Positions 22,730 to 33,979 of a DNA stretch of 64,000 nucleotides are shown piece by piece; the first letter of the stretch is position 1, and the number at the start of each line of letters is the position of its first letter. The notes below the pieces were generated by a model that saw only the letters and a program-made list of their open reading frames with translations, was not told where the DNA came from and searched no databases. The translations under genes and the position numbers were made by a program. This stretch comes from Gliomastix tumulicola (taxonomy: Eukaryota > Ascomycota > Sordariomycetes > Hypocreales > Bionectriaceae), in contig BCHX01000005.1 in assembly GCA_001599755.1 (NCBI GenBank), positions 1,831,922 to 1,895,921 of the forward strand, in the 5' to 3' direction.

Positions 22730-23770
22730 CTATGCCGTAGTCGGGGCCACCGGTACCGCTCTGTCCCAAGAATCCTGGATGTGCTTCCAGTACTCGTCCC
22801 CAAAGACACGCATGTGCTGGACGTGCCCGCTGCCTTCAAACACAGCCACGTCAGACTCCCAGCCGAGTCCCCTCCCCTCGGCCACGTGCTCCTCGATGTC
22901 CTCCCACCCAATCAGGTCGTCCTCCTTGCTGTACATGTAGAGTCTCCGGGTGTCCTTGGGCTGGTACTGGGTGTCCTGGACGGCGCGTCTGGCCCAGGCG
23001 CCTGCGTGCTCGCTTTGCCGGACCATGGCGATGACCTGGTTGACGCACAGCGACAGGGCCCAGATGGCCTGGGTCACGGCAAATGGCCAGGGGAACCACG
23101 CGGCGGTGCCGAGGGCCATGGCGCGGGACCAGCGCATCAGGTTCGCCTTGGTGAAGTCGGTGCCGCCCGGCGTCGAGTCCATGACGACCAGGTCGTGGGG
23201 GAGAGGCCGGCCGAAGGTCTGCTGGAAGATGTTGAGGAGGGATGCGTAGTTGACGGCGCCCGTGTTGGACATGGTGTGGACGAGGATCTTCGGGTCCTTC
23301 TCGGGGTGTTTCGACGCATCTTCGTGCCAGATTGCCCTCGCGATGGGCAGCATGGACTCGGAGCGCTGCTGGTGGTCCGAGAACATGGCCTTGGAGATGG
23401 GTGACAGCACGAGGATCTGCTTCGCGTGCGGGTAGAGCACCCTGTATCCATCTGTGAACTTGGCGACGTGCTTCGGCAGGCCGTCGCCCCAGCCGTACAC
23501 CATTACCACGTCAGGGTGGTTGCTGTCGGCGGGCGCCTGCGAATCAGGCTCGCGAACGTAGATCTGGTCGTTCAGGGCTGTGAAGCCCGGGATGTTGGCG
23601 GGTGGCATGCTGGGCTTATCGTTGAACGAGCAAGCTCGCAATCCCATAGCACGGCGGAGCTGCTGGATAAGGTAGATGGCAAGTAGGATGCTGGCGATGC
23701 GCGTCTTGGACGGTCCCGTGAACTTGCTGAGCGGTGATCGCTGGAGCTGCTTCCAGAGCTGTGCCGCCAT
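22730..23770 (-). CDS. DUF829 / TMEM53 / PaxU-like alpha/beta-hydrolase fold protein
   Basis: Single exon, 346 aa, starting at the ATG at 23770; the frame continues upstream only to a non-ATG. The family is DUF829, which includes PaxU of indole-diterpene clusters and animal TMEM53; its chemistry is not well settled. The nucleophile-elbow equivalent is HTMSNTG (Ser). Plausible acid and base are Asp in YSKEDDLIGW and His in GSGHVQHMR, at the usual C-terminal spacing, so the triad seems intact. An early hydrophobic stretch (IASILLAIYLI) near residue 25 suggests membrane association. It lies 2 kb from the exporter on the opposite strand. DUF829 proteins also occur outside clusters, so a tailoring role is only possible. 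Confidence 0.85.
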   Translation of the reverse strand: MAAQLWKQLQRSPLSKFTGPSKTRIASILLAIYLIQQLRRAMGLRACSFNDKPSMPPANIPGFTALNDQIYVREPDSQAPADSNHPDVVMVYGWGDGLPKHVAKFTDGYRVLYPHAKQILVLSPISKAMFSDHQQRSESMLPIARAIWHEDASKHPEKDPKILVHTMSNTGAVNYASLLNIFQQTFGRPLPHDLVVMDSTPGGTDFTKANLMRWSRAMALGTAAWFPWPFAVTQAIWALSLCVNQVIAMVRQSEHAGAWARRAVQDTQYQPKDTRRLYMYSKEDDLIGWEDIEEHVAEGRGLGWESDVAVFEGSGHVQHMRVFGDEYWKHIQDSWDRAVPVAPTTA

Positions 23771-26700
23771 GGTCGACCGGCCGGTAGTGGGCGATCCGGC
23801 GCCCAATATATCTATCCCACACCGTTCTCGTACACCCGTTCCGTCCGCGCGCGCGCGTGTGTGCCCCTCCCCCGTCGATTCGATTGGACTGACAGATAGG
23901 CAAAGAATGGGCTGACGTTATCTCCTGGTCGATATTCGAAAAGAGCCGCGGCTCAGGATCTGGTCGTCGCCACTCTTTGTTGGGGATGTCCAGGGAAGCC
24001 AGGGCCGCTTGAACTGGACTGGTCTCCGGCGCGGTCTCGTCACAATCCCGAGTGCGAAGGGGTGTGGGCGACGGGAGGGCATGGGTTGGGGGCCTTATAG
24101 CTTTGATATAGTCGTCGCCTGGGCCGCGCAAAGGGGGCGCATTATTGGCACGCGACGCCCGCCTTCCTACCCTGGGCGGTTAGTCGGTCAGATTAAGATT
24201 AAGTCGTCCCGGCTGCTGCTCGATGCAATCGTCGGTGATGATGATTTGCGCTCTCGCAGTTCTCTGGCAGCCTCCGTCACCGTAATCCTTGCAGACATTC
24301 AGCCGAGGCATCTCCACTCAGGGAGTCCACTGTCGATGATGCTTGCTTGGTTCGACTCATGCTGGCAGTAAAAAAAGGCCAACGGATGGATTTTTAGCAA
24401 CGGAGCCGGCGGGACCTAATCGGAGTGCTAAGGACGCGTGAGGACGCCAGAGGCTTGGATAGCGTGGTTGGACGTTTAGAGTGTCGAGACCCTGGGAGTT
24501 TAGGGCAAGTCAGCTGCAAATCGTCAGCCGGCAGCCGCCTAAAATGGCTTCGCGAAGCTTTCCCAAAGGAGGGCAGCTGTGCTGGTGGTGCCTGCCTCGT
24601 TTGTCTGGGGAAGCTGAAATTGGGGGAAGGAACCTGCGTCGTAGCTGACCGACAAGGAAATCACGCCAACAACTCGGAAAATCTGGCCTGACCGCTTCCC
24701 TGAGTGCCATCTACTAGTACTTACTGACTGCACCGTAACATCATCGACACCGAGCCCCGGCAGCCAATTCTACACGCGGACACGGAGCCAACGGAGCCAA
24801 CGGCGCCTACGGAGCAACACTGAGGCCGCCCCATCCCTCTCACGGCCGGGATGCGCCAGTATGTTTTAGGAATACAGCTCCGTGCAGATGGATCTGCCCT
24901 CAATCATGCGCATCACCACAGCCTCTCACCGTCCCCAACAAATATTTCTGTCGAAAGTGGGATTGTCCTGGTCAGTCAACGGATTGGAAAGATTAGAAAT
25001 GCTCTCGATGCTTGACCTCGGCAACACGTGCCTTTATCAACTCTTCATAGTCACGGAGAGCAATATTGCTTCAGAAATGGCACTTCGAAGTCCTCCCCGG
25101 CCAAGAATTGACAAAGCGATCACACTGCACCAGAAGACGGCGAGTCAAGCGATTCATCAACTGTCACAAAGCCCATCAATACGTAGAGTGCTATGCTCTC
25201 GACGCTCGCGAACCGATTGCGTGCACACAAGCCGACATCCCTTCAAGGCGACCCCAAAATACGTTCGAAATCGAACCGTACCCTACAGAAGCGCAGGATA
25301 AGGCCTCCCGCAAGATGTTCGAGCCAACATACCTGGTCAAATGTTGGTCAGCACGCGTGTTTCACATCCTGGGCCATGAATGACATTCATTTGCAATGTC
25401 GTCCCCCTCTTGAAGACAACTGTGCCTCCCGTCGGTGGCGAAATCCCCGAAGAATAGACAAGGCGCCAAGGAGAGAGAGATGGCTAGCCTGTCCCGTGAA
25501 GACGGGTTGACAGACAAGGCAAGGATATTCTTATCCCTTATCCCTTGACGCTCTCGGATAGCCAGGCGCCTACCGGGGACAGCGAGTCTATCATGGCGCC
25601 CGGCTCCAATAGACCAGGGCTCTGTGACGCTTCCGAACTGTCATGTCCGCGAACACCTTGCAGCGCCGCACATTGGACTCAGGGGGGTGCGGCTCGCCTG
25701 TTGGTTGTGACGACTCCTGTGATTGCTGACGATGCAGCTCGTGATGACTTCATATGAGCTTTGACTCTCACCGTTGTACGAGAATAGTGACTGTTGGAAG
25801 CGCCTTCGCTGATACATATCACAACCAACGCCGCAGGATGATGTAGGATTCAGTATCCCCTGTCGCCTCGTGGGGGGTGCTTCGGGGCCATCGCGGGGAG
25901 TTAAGGATTCCGACATCTTCTGGAAGAGGGCGCCCACCACCAATCAACCGCAGCGGTAGGATTGAACCGCACGTTTGACGCACGCGGTCGTCATTCCTCG
26001 ACGGAGTTTTCAGGTCACTGCAACCCCCCTTTCCTCAGAATGCCTTCGCCTCCGCCTGTCACCGACGTCAAAGTACCAACATCAGCCAATGAGAGCTGCA
26101 GGCCTCCCTCCTTTACGCTCAGGGGGGTTATATCGGCCTGCATGCTATAGGGTCTTGGAACCTTTCTCGAGGGCGAAAGGAACACCATCTTGGGATGCCC
26201 TTTGGACCTGTCGACTTTTGACTTTATGACGACGCGAATTGTCCTAGCAAGCTCTGGGAATGCCTTGCGAGGAATTGCGGTGATTTCGGAATGATAGCTC
26301 CAGGCTCCCGGTCCACCGTCGATACCGGCCTCCCTCTTTGGGCTGCTGCCATGCTCAGGCATACCTATTGAGGCACCGCGATCAAGCCTAAGTCCGATGG
26401 TTGGGTTCGATGCTATTTCGAGGCGTCGACTAATAAACGGCCCCCAAGCAACGATCCCCCTTGCAGCATCAGCAGCAGCAGCGCCGCACGTTGGTCGGTC
26501 CCGTCCTTGTCTCTCCTGTCACAGCACGGACTAATAGTAGTCAGACCAACACCGAAGGTAGGTGAGAGTAATGACGCTCGACGCATACCTCATGATGCAT
26601 CCATCCGTGCATGGCGTCGGTCTTCCCGCCTCAGGCTAAACACTAACGTAGCCGTCCCGTCCACCATCCATGCTAGAATGCTACCTTGCATGCTACCACG

Positions 26701-27044
26701 AGGTCTTGCGCGCTTCGTGTCCTGTCGTTCCCCCTCCCCCTTGCGTCTTGCAGCCTGCCCTGTTTGGGTAGGATTCTCGTCGTTCCAAAGTGACAGGAAT
26801 GGATGGCAGGCAATCCTGCAAGAGGGAGGGGCACCCACGAGGCATACATAAATATACGTATCTCATCCATGGTAGATGATATTAACCACTGCATGCATCG
26901 TCGCCGTGGACTCGTCCTCGGCTACATCGACTTTTCACACCCATAGCCCTTTAATCTCGACTGCGACATTTACCGCACGAGCCGGCATCCTAGGACAGAC
27001 ATACATACTGGTACCTAAACACACTAAGGTACATACCAGCAAAG
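23771..27044. other. 3.3 kb gene-poor region
   Basis: No gene is supported. Around 24900-25383 one plus-strand frame is coding-like for about 100 codons and Cys-containing, but it is interrupted upstream by TAG codons and has no convincing splice joins; it could be a decayed small gene. The remainder has scattered short frames without motifs. Confidence 0.45.
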
Positions 27045-27950
27045 ATGTCACTATCGTCGCCTATCAGGTCTAGGACCCGACGCACCACCATGTCGTCGAC
27101 GGTCTCCTCCCACTCGGCATCCCCCTCGACCAGCAGCATCACCACCACCCGGACCAGAACTGGAACGGCCACGAGTATAGCCACAACAGCCACCTCGGAT
27201 GCCTCCATCGTCGGCGAGACCATTGGCCCCGATCAGCGGCCCCGGTTCTTCACCCCGGCCCTCGTGACCCCGACGTGGCCCGCCGAGCAGGGCGCCTTCT
27301 CTCTCAGCTGCTCCACCACCATCCGGGCGCCCCTTCAACTACTCCTCGCCCTCATGTTGGATACCCGGACCTACTCCCGGTGGAATTCGTTCTGTCCCGG
27401 CGCGAGGGTCACGCATCAACCCAGGTCCACCGCGCCCTTGCCGGCATGCCTACGAGGATCGCCGGCCATAGAGGCTATCGCCAACCTCCCGTGCACGCTG
27501 CGGGATGGGACGTCGTTTGTCATGGACGTATGTCTAGATCCGAAGAATCAGCCAAAGAGGACGACGACGCCGAATCTGCAGGTGAGCCATCTCGAGCAAT
27601 TCACGCGAAGGGATGAGGACGGTGGCAGTGGCAAGGGTGCCAGGGTGGGCGTGCGGCTGGCATGGCGGATCCGCGGCAAGGTCGTCGAGCTGCTCACACG
27701 CTCGGAGCGTGTGCAGGAGTTTGTCGTTGACCCCAATGATCCCACCGTCACGGAATACGTCTGCTGGGAGACGTACTATGGGGTGCTGGCCGGCGGCCTG
27801 CGGCACCTCTATGGCAAGCAGATCAGGGAGGGGTATGGTGCCTGGATGAACGGGCTGAAGGGTTTCTCCGAGGCTGAGTGGGAGAGGCAGACGAGCCCCG
27901 GGACGACGACGACGACGACGATGCCGCCGCCGCCGGGCTCAGCAAGGTGA
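27045..27950 (+). CDS. SRPBCC (START/Bet v1-like) domain protein
   Basis: Single exon, 301 aa; a start at the second ATG (27090) is also possible. Residues about 1-60 are a Ser/Thr-rich, probably disordered tail. From about 80 the pattern is that of fungal SRPBCC proteins: a beta strand with TTIRAP, then a helix leading to DTRTYSRWNSF, later LAWRIRGKVVELL, and a C-terminal helix GVLAGGLRHLYGKQI followed by YGAWMNGLKGFSE. The fold forms a hydrophobic ligand pocket and is used by lipid-transfer proteins and some polyketide cyclases. The C terminus ends in a Thr/Pro-rich tail encoded by an (ACG)n run. The ligand is unknown. Confidence 0.75.
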   Translation: MSLSSPIRSRTRRTTMSSTVSSHSASPSTSSITTTRTRTGTATSIATTATSDASIVGETIGPDQRPRFFTPALVTPTWPAEQGAFSLSCSTTIRAPLQLLLALMLDTRTYSRWNSFCPGARVTHQPRSTAPLPACLRGSPAIEAIANLPCTLRDGTSFVMDVCLDPKNQPKRTTTPNLQVSHLEQFTRRDEDGGSGKGARVGVRLAWRIRGKVVELLTRSERVQEFVVDPNDPTVTEYVCWETYYGVLAGGLRHLYGKQIREGYGAWMNGLKGFSEAEWERQTSPGTTTTTTMPPPPGSAR

Positions 27951-28203
27951 GGCGACGGAGATGTATGTGCGCGCGCAGGTTTTGCGCATGTGTGTGTGTA
28001 TTGGTGCTCCCCAAGAACACGGAGGGGGACAGGGCTCTGCCGGGTCGGATTGGATTTGACGATACGTATTTAGTTACTTGATACCCACACAACCTCTAAT
28101 TCTTTATCCCTCCTTTTTCCCGGGTCCTAGCCCTTTGCCCTCTAGTTTATGTGTATGCGTATAATAATTCGGCCCGGCAGCTTCCTCCGCTATGGCACAT
28201 GGT

Positions 28204-28706
28204 TCACGGGGTGATGCCGCCGGTGACCTCGGGCTTGAAGAAGACGGTGAAGACGCCCTCGCAGGTGACGCCCCCGAGGATCTGCTTCTTGACGCCGGCG
28301 TGGGCCTCGCACTCGGTGTCGTAGTACTTCATGTCGTCGAGGCTGGCGAACTCGGTCTTGGAGACGATGGTGTAGCCCTGGGCGCGCGGGTCGTCCTCGG
28401 CGGGACCGACGGTGAGGCTGAGGATGTACGGCTTGCCATCCTGGATGTTGACAGGCCGTGTCAGCATTTACGTATCCTCGGGCCAGAAGTGGTATCGATC
28501 GGGTGGCCCCAATTAACTAGCTATACCTTCTTGTTGTCCGTGGCCAGCTTGCGGTACTGGTCGAGGATGATCTTCTGCTCGTCCGGCTTGGGGATCTTGA
28601 GCAGGGTGACGCGGTGGATGCGGTCCGTCATGGCTGCGGCTGTCGTGCTGAAGGGTCTGGGGAACGAACGGAAGAGGCCTCGTTGGCGGATGGTGCGCGT
28701 AAGCAT
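28204..28706 (-). CDS. Dabb (stress-response A/B barrel) domain protein, mitochondrial-type leader
   Basis: Model complement(join(28204..28440,28527..28706)), 138 aa. The intron is GTATAG..CATCCAG and joins DNKK to DGKPYIL. The first 25 residues are Arg-rich without acids (LTRTIRQRGLFRSFPRPFST), which looks like a mitochondrial presequence; a start at 28631 (MTDRIHRV) would remove it. The rest is a Dabb ferredoxin-like barrel: HRVTLLKI strand, YILSLTVG, a helix DDMKYYDTECEAH, and the terminal strand VFTVFFKP. Dabb proteins include stress proteins and the plant olivetolic acid cyclase; the function here is unknown. Confidence 0.85.
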
Positions 28707-29238
28707 TGAGAGGGAGGGAGGGAGGGAGGGAAAGAGAACACAGAGGGTGGTGGTATGATTACTACTAGTAGTACCTTATGTATGCGAGTGAAGGCGGGGT
28801 TTGGGACGGACCGGTGTTGGAGGAGTGCGGAGGTGGGGTTGAATAAATACTTGAGCTATAGGGCTACGTTATTTGTGTGGACAGGTGGCTAAACTTTTCC
28901 TTCAACCACGTGGGGAACGAAACGGATTAAGAGGCGACGGTTAATACTGAAGGAGCCGTTGGAACCCGTCTCAAACCACGAGCGGATTCGGTTCTTATTC
29001 TGTACGGATCTACCTAACGCATCTTCCCAAGCCAGGTGCGTCGAGAATCACTTATCCAAGGCAAGTACGACTAAGATCCGAAGCAAATATCCGTCCCGAC
29101 CTCCCAACTCTCCGTCATCCATCATCCATCATCCATCATGGCCACGCTACCATCCGACCTCTCCATCCGATCCAATATCGCCTCGTCCAGCGGACAGCCC
29201 AGCCCAGGCCTCATCGCCCCCGTGGGATGGGCATCTAA
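28707..29238. other. spacer with short CATCCAT repeats
   Basis: Promoter side of the Dabb gene. The C-rich strand holds a small tandem of ATCCATC near 29117-29138. No gene is seen. Confidence 0.4.
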
Positions 29239-29629
29239 TTAGTCCGCCCCCTTCCGGGTGATGACATAGTAAATGCACGCTCCCATGGCGACACAGGACT
29301 GGCCCTCCTTGACGGTGATGAGGAGATACTCGGGCGCCTTGTCCGGCGCCGTGTCCACCTTCTCGTCTTCTCCCTTGCCGCTGACGCGGACATAACCCTC
29401 GCCGCTGGCCTGCGACACGAGGATGCCGCAGATGTCCATGGCGAAGATCATGTCAAATGCGCCGCTGCCGACTGTCTGTCCGCCGATGCGGACATCCTCG
29501 CTGTACTAGAGGGGGTCTGTCAGTATGGCGGCGGGGCTGTGATGATGGGGGGAGACGTACGATTTCGCGGAGTTTCTTCTGCGTAGCGTCCTTGTCGTTG
29601 AGGATATCGGCAGGGATATTCTGCTTCAT
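29239..29629 (-). CDS. small conserved-looking protein of unknown function
   Basis: Model complement(join(29239..29505,29561..29629)), 111 aa. The intron is GTACGT..CTGACAGACCCCCTCTAG, with a clean branch site and acceptor, joining KKLREI to YSEDVRIGG. It starts MKQNIPADIL; no in-frame ATG lies further upstream before a stop. The protein is soluble-looking, with no signal peptide or membrane segment, and its second half alternates strands (AMDICGILVSQA, YLLITVKEG, ACIYYVITRK), suggesting a small beta-rich or alpha/beta fold. The strict splice signals and codon-like composition argue that it is real. I do not recognise the family. Confidence 0.75.
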
Positions 29630-30651
29630 GTTGATGATGGGTTCTTGGGGACAAGGTTTGAATATGGTCAAAGTGAGAAGTTGAGTCGGGAGGGCAAGAG
29701 AGGAAGTGCGAAGGCTGTTGACAATGGGAAAGAAACGAGAGCTTCCCTCGGCGGGAAGCTGGGCCTATTTATCAGCCATCGAGCCTCCAGGAGAAAGGGA
29801 CGAGGTCGCAGAGGCAGAGCCGATGGCTGAGACCGCCAAGCGAGCCAGCTCGGAGACTCTACGCAAGAAGGAGTCTGCACCGCTCGTCATGGTTACGCAC
29901 GGAGGGGTGCTGGCCTGCAGGCCTCGGTGATTTGAGGCTTCGGCGTCAGGAGTGAGGCGTCTGGATGTTGCTTCCGGGACTGCGCGACGAACCCATCATG
30001 GTATCGCTCGCTCGACTCTGACCAGGCAGACGAGTAAGTAAACGGCCGGAGACGAGGTGAGTTGCAGAGGAGTTTACGTTCATGGCCTTGACCCGGGAGC
30101 TTCCCAGATATCACCACTCTAGTATCATAAACCACCTATCAGGAGGAAACAAGCTCCGTCACCTGATCACCTCGTCATCCCTCCTCCTATCCCAATCCCG
30201 ATCTCGATCCGAAAGTTCAGCTCCCCCACGAAGATCGGCCTCCACGAAACCTCGTTTGTTTCGTTTATTTTCGTTCGTTTTCGCGGAGGTGTTTTCATCG
30301 ACCCCGTGGCCGCCTTCGATTGGCCTGGGAGAAACGACTCTTCCCCTCTCTTTACATTAATCGACCGCGGATACGAGGCCAAAGCTTGCTGCACGGTACC
30401 TTCTTTTCGGGCTGGGCGCGTGGTTCGCAAAGCTGCCTCATCAGCTCGCATGCGCGTCTAGAATCTCGGCGACACTAGCCAATCATGAGACTTCATACCA
30501 TGCACACGCCTTAAGATGGCTAGGGCATGACCTCCGGGTACGGCCCACGCCCTCCAAGCTGAACGGAGAGAAAGATGAGGGGAACTTGCAGAAGGGCATC
30601 TTCGACCTTGGCAGCCTACCCACGAAGACCCTTCCACGACAGCCTACTAAG
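29630..30651. other. gene-free spacer
   Basis: No supported gene. It contains the promoter of the 111-aa gene and the 5' flank of the broken HET gene. Confidence 0.4.
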
Positions 30652-31784
30652 ATGCGTCCTATCGATGTTGAGACTCTTCAGCTGGAGAGCTTCACCAGCG
30701 AGACCGAAGTTCCCTATGCCATCCTATCCCACTGCTGGAGCGAGGAGGAAGTGCTCTTCCAAGACTTGGTCGACGGGACCGCCCTTCTTCCGAAGGGCTA
30801 CTTCAAGATCGAGCGTTTCTGCAGTGTCACAAAGAGCGAAGGTCTTCGCTACGCTTGGGTCGACAAGTGCTGCATTGACAAGTCGTCAAGTGCCGAGCTC
30901 TCCGACGCTGTCAACTCACTCGATGTTTCGCTAGTACAGGCAGGCCGACGTCTGCTTTGCGAATATGCATGACTGCCCGGGCATTGCGTCCGACGGAACC
31001 GCTAGTGAGGACCAATTAGACGTAAGCAAGTGGTTCACGCGCGGCTGGACGCTGCAGGAGCCTATTGCCCCTGCGGACGTTGTGTTCCTCTTAGCAGAGT
31101 GGGAGGAGTTTGGTACGAGGCGCTCGCTTTCGGACCGCATAGGCATGATTGCCAACATCCATGCCGGAATTCTCGGGGATTCTTCCAACCTGAGCAGCTA
31201 CAGCGTTGCTCAGCGCTTCTCGTGGGCCGCTGGGAGGGTGACGACGAGACCGGAGGACAGGGAATACAGCCTGATGGGGCTGTTTGGCATTAACATGCCC
31301 GATGTTGTATGGCCGGGGGCGGCGAGAAGGCCTTCCTGAGGCTCCAGCTAGAGATTCTCCGTCAAGTCAACGACCAGACAATTCTGGCCTGGGAGCTTAG
31401 TCCCAATGCCATAGCTGTCACCGGCTTGCCTGGCTCCATCCCCCGACTGTTTTCCAATACTGCTCTGACATCCGGCTGAGGAAGCTTTATAGTAGTGATC
31501 GGATGTTAGAGGCATCTGGTTTTGGCGCCGACGAGTTCTCTCACAAGCTGATCGGCCAGTTCATCAAAACTCCATTCTTTTGTCTCTGAAACTCCGAATG
31601 CAAGATAACAGGCAGGTTGTCTCCAATTGCTTTCACAGCCAAGCTCAAGGACGATCTCGTTGTGGTCGCCAAGGTCAGGCAAGGGGTTGACCTTAACTAC
31701 CAGCCGCATGTTGCCGTGGAAGGAAGGCGCAGAGGCTCTCCATCACTGGAAATCAGGGAGATGATGGATCTCTACACGAGGTGA
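30652..31784 (+). pseudogene. HET-domain (heterokaryon incompatibility) pseudogene
   Basis: It starts like a typical HET protein (MRPIDVETLQLESF, then YAILSHCW and YAWVDKCCIDKSSSAELS). The reading frame then breaks at about 30912-30924, where ACTC appears tandemly duplicated. In the shifted frame the expected Trp codon of the FRWYRQADVC motif reads TAG. The shifted frame continues with the usual KWFTRGWTLQE and FGTRRSLSDRI motifs and REYSLMGLFGINMP, then a second frameshift near 31300-31320 occurs before GGEKAFLRLQLEIL. Weak HET-like C-terminal sequence runs to a stop near 31784. HET proteins trigger cell death after fusion of unlike hyphae. With two frameshifts and a nonsense codon, this copy cannot give a full protein. 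Neither break sits in intron-like sequence. Confidence 0.8.
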
Positions 31785-31898
31785 CAACGCTTTCTGGTGT
31801 GCTATTGGACAGACACGGATGGGCCGACGAGGGGCTCGGAGATCATCTTCGTCATGTATTGTATTGACCAACATGGAACTCGGAACTCCTCGCAAGAC

Positions 31899-33554
31899 TC
31901 ACACAATCGGCACGTAGTACCTCATCTTGTTCTCCGGATCCCACTGAGCCTTGAGCGCCCTCAACCTCTCCAGCCTCCAGGCGTCCCACCCGTACACCGC
32001 GCGCGGGTCCTCGTCGCCGTGCGCGTAGTTGACGTACGCGCGCAGGCGCTCCGGGTCGTCACTCGCCTCGAGCAGGATCCGGCGCAGCGTCCGCCCATAC
32101 GCATCGGCGACGACGTCGATCTTGGTATCCGGCGCGTACCGGACGTACGAGGTGACGAGAATCTTCTCGCCGCGGTGCGGGAACGCGGTGCTGCGGCCGT
32201 CGACGGCTCTGACCGCGTGCGTCGGGTACCCCTCGAGCAGGAAGAAGGAGCCCGCGATCTCGGGCGTCTCGCGGAAGCTCGCGTCGATGTGGTCGAAGAG
32301 CGTGCGGAGGGCGCCGAGGTCGAAGGTCTGCAGTCCGATCGGATACCGGAGGGAGGTCTGGCCGTAGGTGCTCCCGGGTCCGTCTGCGTCCATGAAGGTG
32401 AGGACGGCGATTTCGTGCGTCGTTGCCGCGCCGCTCTGGACTGAGATGGCTTCGATGTCGCACAAGGGTGTGGCGTATTCCCGCGCCTCGGCTTCGGGGC
32501 CGTCGTAGATGATGCCGTACCAGATGATAGGCTGCGAAGAGTCAGTGTTAGAGCTTCTTCTCTGCACATGTAATCTGGTAGGAGACTAGGAGACTTGCAT
32601 GTTCAGGGTCAATCTCGGGGACTTTGATGAGATAACTCCAATGAATCGCATGCGCCGGCTGGGTCTCCTGCATCTGATTATGCAGACCAAACACCGTCTC
32701 AAGCTTATCCCCCGAAAACACGAAGATGTCGTACGCCCACTTCGGTGCCCGCGGGTTCGCATCGTAGACGCGGTACGTCCACTCGGCCACGAAGCCAAAG
32801 TTGTGCCCTGCGCCCCGGACCGCCCAGAACAGATCCGGATGCGACTCGGCAGAGACCGTCACGGCCTCGCCGTCTGGAAGCACGAGCCGCGCCGAGACGA
32901 CCTGGTCCGCGGGGAGGCCGTACTTGCCCTGCAGCCAGCCGTGGCCGCCGCCGAGGATGACGGCGGAGAGGCCTACGTTTTCGCAGATGCCGGTGACTGA
33001 TGGCAGTCAGTCAGTCAGTCAGTCAGTCAGATGGAGGAGCCTTGAGCTCTTAGTGGGTATGGCGGACCTGTGCGTTTTCCGGCTGCCTCGAGGGCGTCGA
33101 CGACTTGCTTGACGGTTGCACCGCCGCCGATCTTGGCTGTCTTGCCGTCGGGGGCGACGTCCACGTGGCTCATCTTGCGGAAGTCGATCTGGAGGGCGTT
33201 CTGCGCTGAAGCCATGGCCTCAGTGGCGCCGTGACCTCCGGACCTTCCGACAAACGGCATGTTCTTCTCATTCGCATATCGGATCTGGAGGGCGACAGAG
33301 CAGGGAATCGCAGTCAGTTCCCGTAAACATAGGAATAAAAATTACTGTGCCATGCTGTTGATAGTGTGTAGTAAGTAGCTCACAGCCTCCTGGACGTCGC
33401 TTTCTGATGCAACCTGCACAACGGCGGCGACGGTCGGCGCATGCCACTCTCTCCAGCGGCTGACCAGGCTGGCAAATTCTTCATCACCGGGAACGACGAC
33501 GCCGGCGCCGTGCGAAAGCCGGGGCTTGAGTTCTGTCGCTATTTGCAGACTCAT
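31899..33554 (-). CDS. FAD-linked oxidase with PCMH and BBE domains
   Basis: Model complement(join(31899..32531,32599..32996,33068..33284,33384..33554)), 472 aa. This is the berberine-bridge-enzyme-like oxidoreductase family. FAD is probably bound bicovalently: the RSGGHG histidine near residue 76 and the Cys in GICENVGLS both lie at the expected sites, followed by LGGGHGWLQGKYGL. A BBE-type C terminus is present (LKAQWDPENKMRYY). The last intron begins GCAAGT rather than GT and ends TTCGCAG; only this choice keeps the frame (EIDPEH to PIIWYGIIYD). Intron 2 carries a (CAGT)n tract near its acceptor. No signal peptide is seen, so it is probably intracellular. Relatives oxidise sugars, alkaloids or polyketides; the substrate here is unknown. 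Confidence 0.9.
33004..33030 (+). repeat. (CAGT)n microsatellite
   Basis: Nearly seven tandem CAGT units lying inside intron 2 of the FAD-linked oxidase, directly next to its 3' splice site. On the coding strand they read as CTGA units that resemble branch-site sequence. Confidence 0.9.
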
Positions 33555-33979
33555 GACTGCATGCTCCAAAGATGACGGGAAGAGGACTGAGGAAGGAAGG
33601 TATAAGGAAACGTTCAAGGCAGGGTGCGGCCAGTGCACTATAACGATGTCCAGAGCGCGCGTTGGGTCCAGTGCAGTACTATAGGTACAGTACTAACTAC
33701 GTATATCTTAGGTATAGTAGTACCCAACAACATTGGGTATCCGCTGGTAGTGGGCGCTCAGTACCGATGGACCGCCTAGATTATAGGAGGAACACGGCCC
33801 GTGTAGTCTATTTTAGCGGGTTCCTATTCCCTACTTAGCGCCTGTTCGACTCCCTCAGGCTGCTTGAGTACCACGTCCCAGCACTGTAACGATACTTAGG
33901 TAGTTAGTTAGTTGCCTGAGTTTCCGTTCACTGGCTTGAGCCTATTTCTACAGGATCGAGAGCACGAAACCCCTTCTAA
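33555..33979. other. spacer with TAGGTA-type motifs
   Basis: No gene is seen. The 5' flank of the oxidase (minus strand) and the 3' flank of the NACHT gene meet here. Short AT-rich palindromic motifs of the CTTAGGTA/TACGTA type cluster at 33678-33725 and 33890-33915. Confidence 0.4.

Noticed and set aside
24882..25383. Coding-like, Cys-containing plus-strand segment
   Set aside because: Interrupted by TAG codons upstream, no convincing donor/acceptor pairs and no family match; at most an unidentifiable gene relic.
25945..25975. GGTTCAATCC-like T-arm sequence on the minus strand
   Set aside because: No acceptor, D or anticodon stems can be built around it, so it is not a tRNA.
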